NCBI RefSeq assembly: GCF_048128805.1
Contig: NC_136016.1
Span: 13,074,676-13,138,675, forward strand
DNA length: 64,000 nucleotides
Reading direction: 5' to 3'
Source: Centroberyx gerrardi
Taxonomy: Eukaryota > Chordata > Actinopteri > Beryciformes > Berycidae
The notes under the pieces were generated by a model that made no database searches, was not told where the DNA came from, and was given only the letters and a program-made list of their open reading frames with translations. The position numbers and the translations under genes were made by a program. Positions 45,776 through 59,521 of the stretch are shown in pieces (positions within the stretch are counted from its first letter, which is position 1; each line of letters begins with the position of its first letter).

Positions 45776-46098
45776 GTACTATTTTCCACATTTTAGAATA
45801 ATAGTAAAGACATCAAAACTATGAAATAACATAAATGGAATTATGCAGTGACCAAAAAAGTGTTAAACAAATCAAAACGATATTATATTTTAGATTCTTT
45901 AAAGTAGCCACCCTTTGCCTTGATGGAAAGGCAATGGCTTTGGAAAGAAATTCATACATAGGCATCAACTTCACTATTTATATTTGTTTAAGAGACAAAT
46001 TTCAAGCATTTAAGCATAAGCCTGTAGATCAAAGTGGCTTTAAGAAAATGAAACAGTACATTCAATCAGGTGTGTCCAAACTTTTGACTGGTAGTGTA
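45776..46098. mobile_element. Tc1/mariner-type transposon remnant (internally deleted)
   Basis: I recognise the widespread fish Tc1-like end: caggtgtgtccaaacttttg followed by actggtagtgta at 46066-46098. At the other side is the subterminal block with tagaataatagtaaagacat and gtagccaccctttgccttga. The transposase is absent and the extreme left terminus is missing. Confidence 0.75.
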
Positions 46099-47701
46099 GA
46101 TTAAGATGGGTTTTTTTTTCATTGGAGATCTTCATGGGGAAAATGTTCTTAGTTTTGGAGTCTTCATCTGTGTCCATGCAACAGGCTCATGTTCACGTTA
46201 TTTGTCACCCTTGGGCTTCACAGCAACGTCGCATCTAATCGCACAACTGGATTCTCCGACCACCCAATGCAGTTCAGAGGTGCAGTCCATGTGATAATGG
46301 TGTGGATTCTCTTGGATTTCACGTGCTTCCAGTCTGAGATGAGCACCCATGGGAACCCTGGGCCAGGAAAATCTATAGAACATATAGGACCAGACATGAG
46401 TATATTGTCTGTATAGTCTGAATCCTGCAGCCCCTCCAACCAGTAGCTTTTTTAAATTATATTTGACTAATGTGCAGTTCCAGACATAGCTGGGTTTTTA
46501 TGTTTTAATTGGCGAGTTGCATTCCCTACGGAGACAGCTTAATTAGCCATTTCGGACAGACTTTTAGCACTTTGGGGATCAGAGGACTGTTATGTGCTGT
46601 TTGATTCAGTTACATACAACCATACGAGCTTCAGGATCTCCATGGTGATGAGGACATCAGCAGAAGAGCTGTGGCAAGCATGAACTGACTGTGGCTTCAC
46701 CAGGTTTCAGTGAGGAACTTACAATTGTGACCACCAGAGGACAGCCTGCAGTCACCAGATAGTGGAGTCAAAGCTAACAATAGCTTGAGCATTGAGGAAT
46801 TAATAGGGGCATGGTTTTTCAGCTGTGAGGAATGCATGTATTTGATATTGATATTTAAGAGAATTATTTTGATATTTAAGGATATTGTGATGAATCCAAC
46901 AGCTGCAACAGTGTGATAAATGCATCTAACTGTTGCACCCTCATGAAAGTGCCCCAGGTTGCAATCATGTAGCATGTAAGAATAGAGTTGTGCTGATTTT
47001 TATAATGTTTTCTGCATTCAGTCCTTATTTGTGCCTTATAAACAATGCCACAAGATAGTTTAATTAGAACAAACTGTAATTAATACAACTGTAAGCAATC
47101 TTTCATTGCTATATTTGCACAATGATGGTGATGGGAAGCTATATTTTCTTACATATTAAGAGCTTAAAATTGCAGCATTATGGTGTTTAAACAACCATAC
47201 AACTATACATAAACGGACGTAAACAACTGTTGGGGTCTATATGAAAATATATTGTTGTAGAGGGTCTTGTTGTAGCATCTATTCTTTTATCTTGAATATT
47301 TTGCACTTGCTGTTAGCTGTTTTTTTTGTTTTTTTTAAGATCAGGTGCTAAAATGTCAGCATATACATTGTCATAATTCATTCAGTGTACAAGGCCAGTT
47401 TACTTTTTGCCACATTTCTTTCTTTTATTGAATAGGATCAGAATTGCTAGTTTTATATAAATGTTTTCAGATCCAACTGTTTTTTTTTAAGTTGAATAAA
47501 TAATTTCACACTAAACATAGATTGTTCTTAAGATTCAAATCGCTCTGTTATGTATGTAGTAATAGAAAAAAGAAGGTAAAAAAGGTTGTAGAATGGTTTT
47601 GGTAAATCTACACGCACATGTATTCAAACTGTGCTATGGAAACATTCAGTGTACGGTAAGGGCCTAGCCCAGGAAGGAATTGCAGCACTGTCTGAAATTA
47701 T

Positions 47702-47707
47702 AATAAA
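47702..47707 (+). terminator. candidate polyadenylation signal of grb7
   Basis: AATAAA in gaaattataataaagcc. An alternative lies at 47495-47500. Confidence 0.4.
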
Positions 47708-49224
47708 GCCTTTATCAGTCCAAAATTAGACTAACAGGGGGGGGGAAAATAACCCAGACTGAATGCTGAGAAAACCAGTGGTGGAACAACATGAAAGGCT
47801 GCCTCAAGGTTATTGTGGAGTTCCTGGCAGTCTGCACCCCTGCGATGCAGCAGAGATCACAGATCCTCTGCTGGATCGCTCTGAGCTTTGCACTGTGGCT
47901 TCACAAGCTAAAGAGCTGATTTCTCTAGTGACCTACTCTGTGTCTGTGGGTGTGCGCATCTGCGTGTGTCCGTGTGTCTGTGTGTGTGTGTGTGTGCGGT
48001 TAAATACCAGTGTGCTCTGGTAACCCTTCGTTTCCACTGCAGCCCTCCATGGAGGGGTTGCCATGGTAACAAATTTTCCCCCGTCGGCCTAGATGGGCAG
48101 GTAAATTAAGGGGTAAAAAAAAAAAAAAGACAGGGAATGGATGGGTCAGATAGGCTTCAAAGAGGAGAACTCAGAAATGTGCAGCACAATTAGAAGTATG
48201 AGCTCTGATTTAATTTCTTCGGGTGCAGGAGCGGAAAATATGAGCTATCCAAATTTGACCTTCCTCTGTTCAAAGTGATATAAATTCAATAGTTCTTTAA
48301 AAAGCACAGAATATGTTTCTTTTTTCTTGGGAGAGAAAAAAATGATGGGGGTGCGCTCCAGCTTTTAACATTCTGTGAAAGAGTCAAATATTTAACAATA
48401 TATATATAATTGTCTGAATATATTCAATTCATCATACACCCATTTGCTTCACCTTTAAAACAGCTGCACTAAGGAAGGTAATGGAGGTTAAGCCCACTTA
48501 AACTCTCTTCAGCCACCTTTTTATTTGAGGAATACACTTGAGGAAAGCAAAAAACATATGTATGGGAGGCTGAAAAAGGCTGGAAATAATCACAATGCAA
48601 AAAATGAGAAAGAATCCAGGTATAAAGTTGCAAACAATACACTTTACTCACTTTTTTAAGCTGACACACACTCATAGATGTAGTAAATAGCATTATCGTT
48701 ATATGAGGATGTGCTCTTTTGAGGGGAAAGACATAAATCAATGCCTTTCTGAAAATACAGTTGATTTGTGCTTATATTGGTGGTTGTTTGCTTTACAGTA
48801 ATCGCTGACTGGAGGTCACAGTTTACCCATCTTTTAATTTACCACTGCACTACTGGCCACACTGGAATACAACGTGCGGCCTTGCCATTGGAGTGGTTTG
48901 TGTTTGCAGCATCTTCACCACAGCCATACTGGAACATTGTGTGTTGATACTGTAACTATAACAATTGATTTAGCCTACTTATGAAGTTTTGTTTGCACCA
49001 AACACTTCACAGTCTCAGGAGCATAACTCAGCTGGGAGAATGCTGCCTTTATGGGAGGAAAACAGGACAGTTGAGAACACGAGCCCAGAGGCGCCCATAC
49101 ACAACAATCAGTTATCGGCAAATTGCTTTGGTAAATCACGAGTAAGGCCCATATTGTCCATTTTTCGCCCTGGGGAGCATTTTCAGCAACCCTTCTCAGA
49201 CCTTAAGAGAAAAACTATAACAAT

Positions 49225-49425
49225 CCAATAATAGTTTTTTTTTTTTAAGATATCATACAAATATCACAGCAAAACTATAACTCCTTATAGGGATATTATT
49301 GGAATATTGTAGGAGAGTTATAATGATAGCAAAGGACATAAAAATACCATAAAGCATGATAAGGTCACTGTAACTCACTATTGAGCACCACAGACACACT
49401 ATATGTCCCTATAGTAAGATCCTGG
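49225..49425 (-). repeat. dispersed repeat family, copy 3
   Basis: Read on the - strand it carries gtggtgctcaatagtgagtt, acagtgaccttatc and ctttatggtattttt, matching copy 4 closely. Confidence 0.55.
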
Positions 49426-50740
49426 TTTAAAATGCTGGAAAACGAGGATGCTGGTCACCAGTGGGAAAGCAAATGAGGAATATTGTTATGTCATTGGGTT
49501 TCACTAGAAACATGGCAGATAATTACACAGGTGTATGGCAGATAATTACACAGGTGCCTTGAGTCCTGGGAAAGAATACACAACACGTGCACAAACTATC
49601 ATATATCGCAGAGAGGAGGTGCTAATTTATGGAAAAGAAATACACACAACCAGTAGGAATTCTGAATTGCTGTTTTCGAGGTGTAAATCACAGCCGTGAA
49701 CTAGACAAGCAAATTTCCTGGAGAAAATATGAGGTGTGAAACATTCTTGCTTTTGCTTGACAAGTGTTTACAGTTTGATCACCACAATGTCACTATTCAC
49801 TCTCTGACATTCATTTTTATATGAGAAAACATAAAGAATATCTCAAAAAATATAAGGACTATCAAAAAACATGAATACATTGGCACATCTCCTAACGGAT
49901 CTGGACATTTTAACGTTGGAACCGAGTCTTTGGCTGAATGTAGAAGTAGTTCCTTTTTTGTATCGACACCTTTCCTGTGATGCTCCTGATTCACTGTGTG
50001 AGTCTGTAGATAATGCTTCTGCTGCAATGCTTTCCAAATGCAAACCGCTTGGCTGCCTCTCTGTTGACTTGTTTAATCATTATTTGAAAACTCAGATCAC
50101 TCAGACTAGAACCTTAATTAAAGTAACAGACCAAAGTGTTTACCTGACCCAGTTTCAGTCTGATTATTCACATTCAGGCATTAAGATCAAAGTATCTGTA
50201 TGCCTGATTGTTGTGAACATTTTACGCCACTTAATAGTAGATTCCAGACAAACACAGTGGATAATTTAAGGAAAACTTGAGCAGTGGGCGATTCTTTCAT
50301 TATGTATGAAAAAAAAAATGATGCAAGAATGAGTGCACATTTTCACTTAATCAAAGAAGCACTCTTCTTTGCAGGACATGTTTTGTATCAGTTCTGCAGA
50401 ATAGCTGAATTTCACTGCGGCTGTATATATATAACACAAAGTTTATAGAATGGCCTTGGCTGCATTTATTAAGATTAGTTGCATGGATGCTTGAATCGTT
50501 TTTCATGATAGGCTTGGCAGATTTATGATCTGAATTTCAATGTTATAAGGCGTCCTCAGGTCAGTCTGGCTCCACATTGATTTTCAACTGGAGATCAAGA
50601 CACTTTTGATGCTGTATTGTTTACCAGAAATTAAAATGATCAAGTGTAAACATTATTGAATTATTATGAATTATATATTAATTTGTTCTCATTCTGATAT
50701 GCACACTCTCTTTCTGTATCTCATCCGCTCCCAATTTCTT

Positions 50741-50800
<60 letters not shown>
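50741..50800. repeat. (TCTA)15 microsatellite
   Basis: Sixty bases of perfect tetranucleotide repeat. Confidence 0.97.
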
Positions 50801-51147
50801 AACAATGCAGATCAATGAATAGGCAGTATATATTACATGAATTCAGAGCAGCTCTTTGCCTCTCCTCCTGTCACTCTGACCTGCTGATGTCAGTCTAACA
50901 TCTCACTTCCATACCGCACAATCGGCTGGATTACACTACCAAACATTTTGCACCACGTTTTATTAGGTACATTAATGTCATCGAATTTTCTTTTAGTGCA
51001 TTCATGGCCGTTTTGAAGCTAAATGACGCTATTATGATCAAGCCCAGGCAGGTATAAAATATGGTGCAGTCTAGAGAGGTGAACTGATGTCTGTCTTCCT
51101 GACATCTGGGCGTTTTCGGGAAGACCATATCAGTCTTTCTAAAGTTA

Positions 51148-51214
51148 TCTCTCTATCTCTCTTGTCCTCTCTCTCTCTCTCTTGTCCCCCCTCTCTCTCT
51201 CTCTCTCTCTCTCC
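51148..51214. repeat. (TC)n pyrimidine tract
   Basis: CT-rich tract with short interruptions. Confidence 0.9.
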
Positions 51215-51380
51215 AGTAATTGCTGCTGAGGCGTGTCTCTGTGTGATGTATGTGTTACTGTATCTGTCTGCAGCGTCGCCTGCATCCAGATTCATTATTC
51301 AGCTCCCTGGCCAGACACAGCGAGAGGGGAGCTGCTCTTGCTGTCACTGGTCAGCCATGAATCCACGAATCTGTCATCAT

Positions 51381-51440
51381 CTCTCCGTCTCTCTCTCTCT
51401 CTCTGTCTCTCTCTCTCTCTGTCTCTGTCTCTCTCTCTCC
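51381..51440. repeat. (TC)n microsatellite
   Basis: Imperfect TC repeat. The pyrimidine bias continues to about 51560. Confidence 0.9.
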
Positions 51441-52553
51441 ATATACATGTATGGATAGACAGATCTGCTTCCTTTATCTCTTTTTTCCTCTCTCTGTGTT
51501 TGTGTCTGTCTGCCTCTTCATCTGTTTCCCCACTGTCTGCTTCTCTCTTTCACTCTATCTCTCCGCCTGTCTGCCTGTCAACTGTAACCTTTCAGCTTCC
51601 TCTCCGTCTCTCTTCCCTCACACAGGGTTTTAACACCTATCCCCCCTTCCTATGTCTTCCTCCCTCGTCTTGCGCCACTTCGGTGGCTACACTGTGACCC
51701 CACCTAAGGTCCAGATCCAATGTTAATTAGGCTAAGACACGGGTTTACCCAATGCTAATTTAGGGAAAGGTTGGGTATCCCCTCCACTCCTCTCACACAC
51801 TCCTCTCTACTCTTTTTTCCCCTAGTCTCATCCCGTCCCCTACCTGTGTAATTAATTTTCCCCTCTCTCCTCTTTCTTGCGGGTGTGATTTGTCCCTCGC
51901 AGGGCTGTGAGTTAGCGCGGTAATTACTTCACCTCCTATAGAAAGGTGCAGAGGATGTTCCCATACGAACGAGGGGCCAATGAGATTCCACGAGAGAGAA
52001 ACCAAGGCTGAGCATACATCATACTGATATGTTTTTTTCTATTACCCACCTGTAGTACGAGCAGGGTGTGAGGTAACTGGGTATGAGGGGCAGGCGAGTA
52101 GCTCAAGGGCAAAGTGAACACACTCTGGCTGTAGCGTTACGACTGGAGCATCCGCACACTCAACGCCCAGCAAGCCTATCTTTAATTTATCACTATATTT
52201 TATTTACCAGCAAGTCAACTCAGTCTAGCAGCCAGTAAACATGGCTGCATGCAGACAGCAGGACGGCCACTCACAATACACAATACACAAGCATCCTGTA
52301 CTGTGTTCATTTGTTTTTCTTGTCTTGGGATTCAGCGCTGAACTCACATCAGTGTGCATTAACATTAACACACATAACATAAACACACACACGAGGCTTT
52401 TCCTGAGCCATATGCAGCAGTTTGTCTTCCCTCGCTACTTCTCCGAACCTGTATGTGTGTGTGTGTGTGTGTGGTGGCGGAACGCTATCTCATCCCCTGT
52501 GTCCTTATTATCTGGTGTCATCGTGTGCATGACATACAGCGCCTCTGACCCCG

Positions 52554-52554
<1 letters not shown>

Positions 52555-52603
<49 letters not shown>
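52555..52603. repeat. (CA)n microsatellite
   Basis: About 24 perfect CA units. Confidence 0.96.
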
Positions 52604-52605
<2 letters not shown>

Positions 52606-52782
52606 CCCTCTCATTAATTCATGGCCTTCAACTCAGGATTGAATTACAGCCGGAGGATTTACTTGGACTATATCTTTTGTTACGCGCGCACACACACATA
52701 CACACACACACACACACTCACCTATCAGAGATCAGCTGTGTCTGCAATGTTTCGTCAGACACACCCACATCCACAAACACAC

Positions 52783-52785
<3 letters not shown>

Positions 52786-52823
<38 letters not shown>
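52786..52823. repeat. (CA)n microsatellite
   Basis: About 19 CA units; a shorter CA tract lies at about 52688-52718. Confidence 0.95.
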
Positions 52824-52824
<1 letters not shown>

Positions 52825-53873
52825 TTACGCACAATGCCCTTCATGATTTCACTTTTTGCTATGCCAAACTATGCTTGCTGGTATTCATTATTCATCGGCA
52901 CCATTAGTTTTGTCTGGTGTAAGTGTCAGCGAAACATCTGCGTTCACTTTTTTTTTTCTTCAGGATTCCTTTTCATCCCTCGATCAGCTCCTTCCCCTCA
53001 CTGCGCTCCACTGAAATAAAGCATCAAGTTCACATACTGATATTGGATTTCTGATGCACACTGATTTCTGTTTTCCCGCAGACAAGTGTGCGCGCATGAT
53101 TCAAATCCAATGCGTATGACAGACCGAAGATCAAAGGCGCGGGGAGCGGGTGCGCAGGCCCTTTAAGAGGGACGGAGTGGGGAGGGCGCCGCATCCATAA
53201 AACATGAGTTTATTCAGTGGCCATGCTAAGACATGGCTAGGAGCGCCTCTGCACTCCAGCGTGCTCTCACACCCACCACACACACACATACACACACACA
53301 CACATACACACGGCATCCCCAGTCTGCCCAGTGGTTCACACGCACACACACATGCTGACACAGCCCGGGCCAGAAGACCTGAAGTGGGACATGGGCGCAG
53401 AAAGAAGACAGGGATAAAAAAGAAAAAAACAACAAAAAAAAACCCAAAACTGGAGCAACAGAAAGAGAGCAAGCAAGAAGAACCACATGCGGGGAATGAA
53501 TGGGGAAGAAAGCAGAGGATCAAAGAGACAGAAGACAAAAAAGGAGAAAGTAGGCTGGCACGGTAGAGGACAGTAAACAGGTGTATCGAGGCGGAGAATG
53601 GGCAATTCCTCCTTCCCAGGCATGTCCCCTCTCTCTCCGTCCATTCTGTAGTTGCAGGTATTTCTAACTTGAGTGCCTTTCTCTGACGCGCTGGGGGTGC
53701 TGGGAAACTACCGCTGTACCGCCGCTGTTTACCTCCGCTCTCTGGGTTTCCTTCATTGTCATGCTTTCTGCTCCACTCATGCTGCTACTGTGTGTCGCCG
53801 CTTTTGCCGCATTTCTGCCTTTGCTTGCACGCTTTATATAAGATGCATTGAAGTAGAAGCTTCCTCTAAGGAA

Positions 53874-54020
53874 AGGGAAAAATCACTATAATAATCATAT
53901 ACGGACTTAAAGTGTGGCTACGGTGCTCGATAGTTTGTTTACAGTGACCTTATCGTACTTGGTGGTATTTTTTTTTAATCTCCTATAGTATTAGCCTATA
54001 GTATTCCTATAATATTAAAG
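53874..54020 (+). repeat. dispersed repeat family, copy 4
   Basis: Carries gaaaaatcactataataatc, atacggactta, ggtgctcgatag, acagtgaccttatc and tctcctatagtattagcc. It has the best overlap with the other copies. Confidence 0.55.
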
Positions 54021-54838
54021 TCGGGACATCTAATTTGTAAAGTAGGCTATCCTTCTAAAATCTGTCAGTTCTTTTTCATTATGGGCCAGTTTGAAATGAT
54101 ACTGCATTAATACTGTTACAATTAACAGTTTTAAGTAGCATACCATCTTTGAACTCTATTTGAAGTGTTTTTTAATTGTAGCCTATCTTTTACAGCTGAT
54201 ATTGAGAGCATGGAGTGTCTGGGGTAATGGGTGTCTGGTGAGATGCGGTGGCTGTTGCTTGCTGTCTGGCAGCTGTCCGCCTTGTTTACTGGCTGTGTGG
54301 ACGGGAGACTGTTGATGTTGAGGCGCTCTGTGGCTGGCTTCTGTGGCACACTGAAAGAAGGCTATTGATGGATTTACAGAGGGTACTGTTGGAGAGAGAG
54401 AGATGGACAGAGAGATGGAAAGAGTGGTTTCAGACAGTGCTGTAGAGTTTACAGGCAGATTGTTGACCAGTGTAGTGGAATAAAAACATGCAGAGAAACT
54501 ATTTGACCTCCAGTGCGTGATCATCATAAGGCACACAACCAGCTATACAGACAAAAATAATTAGTTTTTTTCCTCCCCCCCCCCCCCTAATTTTAATTAC
54601 AGTGTGATACTAGTTACTATGATATATATACCATCATAAAGATTTATATTTGCCTAAGAAAAAGATAGGATAACTGTATTCTGCATTAACTGCTGAATGT
54701 AGGTGGGACGCCCGCCTCTGCATCCCTATTGCTAACATGAAATTGATCGTCTCTGTCTAGAGTGGTAGAGCCCATAATGGAGATCTTCACTTTATCTTTA
54801 ATCAGTATTGATTTATATGATGCCTATGTAGGGAGTAC

Positions 54839-54898
54839 CCCCCCCCCCCCTCACCCACCCACCCACACACACACACACACACACATGCACACACACAC
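54839..54898. repeat. poly-C and CA/CCCA microsatellite
   Basis: A C run followed by caccca and CA repeats. Confidence 0.9.
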
Positions 54899-56674
54899 TA
54901 GACACACTCACATCCACCACCACTATGCGCAGATCACACAAATCTGTGCCAGAGAAAGAAATGATTCAAGCACGAGTGTCTGGAGCATGTTCAGAGATAA
55001 AACACCAGCTATCTTTTAAACGAAACGCCGCCTTCCGCCGTTCAGAATGCGGCCTGTCACATTCCGCATGCTGTCTCATTCTTAAATCGCTGAGAGGATT
55101 AAATCTGAACGGAGCCTTTGGAAACACAGACCGGAGTTGTCCTTGAACATCTCCAACTTATTTCTCTGCGACGCACGGCTGTGTGAGTCAAGTCACCTCA
55201 ATGACACGCCAAAGCAACCACATGCCATCCCCCCCCCCCCACCCTCCCCAGGAGAGAGGTGGGGAAGGAGTGGTAGGTGGGTGATCAAGCGTGTGGAAAT
55301 CACAAGTGACGGAGGAGCAAAAGAGAGGGAGAAGAGACAGGCTGGAGGATCTGTCAGACAGCTGTCTCAGGAAGGCAGGGAGCGGCAGCCAAACAGCAGT
55401 TTTCCCATGTCATCCTGATCAAACTTGTTGACATCTGGAAGGAGATGGAAGGATGGAGGAAGAGGGAGAAGGTGGGAGAAGGGGAGAGAGAGAGAGAGAG
55501 GGAGAGAGAGAGTGAAGGAGAGATGAAGGGGAGAGAGTGTGAGCTGCAGAATGGGGGGTGCCGACATCAGAGGGCTGATTGATGCGGTTGCCACAAAGCC
55601 ACCATGGTAAAGGTGAGGTGACTCCACTGTTGACTCATGGAAGTCTGTTATCGAACGAGCTGCTTTGCACTCTAACGTTTAAGTGAGAGTCTGTTGATTT
55701 TCACATCTGATGCTGCTTCTTCTGACATCTTTTACTACAACATTTTGGAGAAATTGTGATTTCAGGGAACCCCACAGCGTTGAGACTGTAGATATACTGT
55801 ATATATATATACAGAATGGAGCTTTTAACACTGTAGACCTCATCATTTTGATAGATGCCTCAGAAAGTGACGAGGCCTCCCTGACACAGTCCTTAAAGAA
55901 ATTAATATGGTTAATCTTCTTCCATTCTACTAGAACCTTCTGTGTTACATGAAGGAATTTATCATCATCTGTACAAATTACCTGCCGTCGGTTTTGGGCC
56001 CCGTCCTTTTACTCTCGATACATTCTCCCATTTGGCCATGTCATTCAAAACACAGTTTAGTAATTTCCTTCCACACCCAGACACATTTGCCTCATAAAAC
56101 AGTGAGCAGAACAGCTTAGCTGGCTTCAAAGTATGCCTCCTAGGTAATAAAAACTGCACAGCTAATTTTCTTGAATTTAACTCATTACTGAATTAATTAT
56201 GGCAGAACCATGGAATAAATGTCTTTGTTTTTATTGACTCAGCCGGCCCAAATAAGGGGGAAAAAGAGATTTTTGAATTTTATTTTTTAGCTGTTCCCTT
56301 ACAGCAACGTGCAACAATCGATTGTGCTGTGTTTTACCTCTATTTTACAGCTACAACGCCAAATTTCCTTGTGAAATTCACTGAATTGAACATATGTCTG
56401 GACAATCTGTTAGTTGTAACTTAAAATTGAACCCTAAAAAGACATCTAAGAAACATAGAGATTTATAATACCCATCAATAGAGGAAGGTTAAAATCCTGC
56501 TTTTTATGAGCAAAACCTCTGCAGCTTGTCCTTTCAGTCTTAAGTGGTCACACTGCATACAAACAAATCATGTAATGATAATCACAGCATTTGTTTGTTT
56601 CACACCTGCATAATGTATGGATTCTCCTTTTGTTTGAATGGGATATATTTGTTCCATTTCCACATGTTGTTGGT

Positions 56675-56800
56675 CAGAGAGCAGGATCAGCTGCAGAACA
56701 GCTGGGAGGGATTCAGTGTCTTGTTCAAGGACGTTTCTGCAGGACGGACGGTCCTCCGGTTGAAGGGCGGTCTCCCTACTCACTATGCCTGTGTTTTGCA
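56675..56800. repeat. old teleost interspersed repeat fragment
   Basis: Contains gattcagtgtcttgttcaag and tccggttgaagggcggtct, words I know from a common fish interspersed repeat. The class is uncertain. Confidence 0.4.
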
Positions 56801-57394
56801 TATTACTAAAATGTGATAATATGTCAGCTTGTTTTATTGATGAGAAGTGATCCTTAACTAACCATACATTGAGTTATTTTGTAGGACAAAGGTCAATATA
56901 TTGTCATATTAGAAGACTTTTAGGGTGACTTTGTAGCTGCAGCCTGAGGCGCGGGCCGGTGGTTAAATGGATGCACAGACAGAGGACAAGGGGATTTGAG
57001 TCAACAAAAGTGCCTTCCCTCTCACAGAAAAGTAATGAAATATTGACAGCGCCTCGCTGTAAAGAGTTATTGACAATGAATCTCAGTTAATTTGGCTTTC
57101 CCAGCTCCATAAAGCTGACCCAGGATAGTCTGTCAGGCGTTGTGCTCAGTGAAGCCTCTTGAGCTAAGAAACGAAACATATTTTTTATCCTGGCGTGACC
57201 TGGAGAAAGTTATCCATGCTTTCTTGTCATCTAGATTACTACAACTTCTTCTTCTGCTTATTTAGTCTCTCTCAAATCTTCTGTTTATCCAAATCTCCAG
57301 TGCAAGGCGTTTAACCAGCACTGTGGTGTACGTAGGAAGAAGTCATGGCGAGGAGAGTCATTCACACCGGCAGTAAAGTCCACCCATACTAAAA

Positions 57395-57435
57395 AATGCA
57401 CTTGGTATTGCAAGTTGCCTTGGATAAAAGCATCC
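57395..57435. repeat. teleost repeat 3'-tail fragment
   Basis: Contains caagttgccttggataaaag followed by catccaccaaaa. This resembles the very common fish repeat tail gctttggataaaagcgtctg. Confidence 0.4.
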
Positions 57436-59087
57436 ACCAAAAACGCATACGGAATCTCATCACATCTGCTTCAGCCTCTCTGGGCAGGAAACTCTCCGTC
57501 CATCTTTCTGTCCACTTAAAGATTTCACTGCCTCGGCCCGGTTTGGCCCCTGGGTGCATCTCAGACCTTTTTATCCGTTACGAGCCGGAGCGAGGCCTGA
57601 GATAACTAACGTGCAGCAGGACCGTGTGCGGAGTACCAATCCTCCCACTCGTATTTGTACAGCTGCTGTTTTGCTGTTTTTCCAATTCAGTGCCACAACC
57701 TTTTACCTTTAACTTGCAGATCCCCTGGCAGATCCTAGCCTATAGGCATTAGCCAAACGTAATGACAATACGGAGAGACAGGCGAGGACGTCGGAAGATC
57801 TGGGAGCAGCGAATCATTTTCAAAGGAGAATATGTCTATTATGGTTAGCAGCCCGTGCAAGGTAATAGAAAAAGCCTGTGATACTGTAGAGGACAGATGT
57901 GGAAGATTGTCATGTAGGATTGCTTAAGAAGTCTGCCGGGGAGAAAAAAAAATTTTTTGAAATAACCAGGTATCCATCCCGGACAAAACCCGCTGTATGA
58001 GGACAAATGGATATGGGATAAGCTTGGATAGGATAAAGATGAGATATGCATTTCGCCCCCCAAAAAAAAACTGACAGTGAGAAGAAGGGAAGTCACATAA
58101 AACAATAAAACAGCCTTCAAGTGTTTGTTAGGGTTTCTCAGAAGTATTTCTGTGTCCCGGCTTCAAGGAGCTAATACAAGTGGAGATAAAATGAAAGGAT
58201 GAGACGGGGAGATGTTTTCCGTGGAAGGAACGGCGGTTTCTATAATAAATCAGCTAGCTCGCAAGCTGCTGCGCCACGTTTTTCTCAGTAGCAGCCGCTG
58301 TCTCTTCCAATTGACAGTCGCTGGACACAAACTGCTGATAATGAACTAAGAGGCCTGCTAATGCGGGCAGTTTGGCATCGATGTGTCCTCATTTATACTC
58401 GTCCCTACCAGAGAAAAGCTTCCTCTTTAGAAGCTTGACAAAATATCTATTGCCATCAGTAATTTTCACACTTATTAAACATTATATTGCAATTTCAGAT
58501 TCAGAAAATTCTGCTTTATTGGACAGTCACAGTGAGGAAAGACATGAGGGATGGGAGAGAGAGAGTGTTGTGAGAAAGCTCAAACGTAGTTGAAATGTCT
58601 CTGAAAAAATATCTTGTCTAACATTGAATTTTCATGTTCAGTGTTCAAAATGCGGAGCCAGAATTTACAGTTACACTTGAAAAAGTTCCTCCCACACCCC
58701 TCAGCAGGTCCGCGGTCCCAGTCTGTGTGTTCGCTGAAGTTTGGTTCAGACGTCTGTGGACAAACCAGCCAATCAGCTTCTCTGGCTGCAGCTTGCAAGT
58801 CTTCCTTGTTCTCAACAGTGGGTGGAGTTGAAAGCAGTATTAAACATGGAGAGCTGCGTTTTGCACACGTTTCTTGCTATGTGCTGCGCTTTCCATCAGT
58901 TTCATGTGCTTGAATGGTATTGAACAAAATAGGGTATAGTCTCCGGATGACTTTCTTTTTTATTGTTCTACAAAAAAAGCGCAGATTGGTTTTCAAAACA
59001 GAAGGAATAAGTGAACATGGCCTTTGTTGGAGTCCACAAGGACCACAAGCATTTAGAAGTGTCATGGAGCTGTGAATGTTGCAAAGA

Positions 59088-59149
59088 GTGTGTGCGTGTG
59101 TGTGTGTGCATGTGTCTGAGTGTGAGTGTGTGTGTGTGTGTGGGGGGGG
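59088..59149. repeat. (TG)n microsatellite plus poly-G
   Basis: Imperfect TG repeat ending in a short G run. Confidence 0.9.
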
Positions 59150-59499
59150 GTGACTTCAAGGTCTTGCTGTTGCTATCACATATTCACTTGGCTGGCATTT
59201 CTAGTGCAGTGGGAAATAAATTCAGTGTCTAATTTGACAACTTCTCTGAAAGCCTGAATCACAGATATTCATCTCAAGATTTTTTTTTTTTTTTCACCAG
59301 CTGTAACGTTTTGTCCTTGATAAGGGATTGCTATTTTAGTGACATCTCTGGTAGAGAACAGCCTATCAGATAGCATTACTGTCACACATCAGAGCACAGA
59401 AAGCAATGAGGAATCAACTTCCAGTGCCCACACTGTCGCAGAGGAAATGGGTCTGCGTCTGACAGAGGAGAGGGGTTGTAGGGTAAAGGAAGCACCGCT

Positions 59500-59521
59500 C
59501 TGTGTGTGTGTGTGTGTGTGT
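59500..59521. repeat. (TG)n microsatellite
   Basis: About 11 perfect TG units within ctctgtgtgtg. Confidence 0.9.

Larger units (their letters stand above)
45623..47725 (+). other. probable grb7 3' UTR
   Basis: About 2.1 kb of AT-rich sequence. Candidate AATAAA signals are at 47495-47500 and 47702-47707. A Tc1-type transposon remnant lies within it. Confidence 0.45.

Noticed and set aside
49871..50269. 132-codon open frame in the gene-free region
   Set aside because: AT-rich sequence with no recognisable domain, no promoter or splice context and no family similarity. Length alone is not convincing.
52241..53019. Frames of 130-plus codons rich in His/Thr
   Set aside because: They are translations of CA microsatellites.
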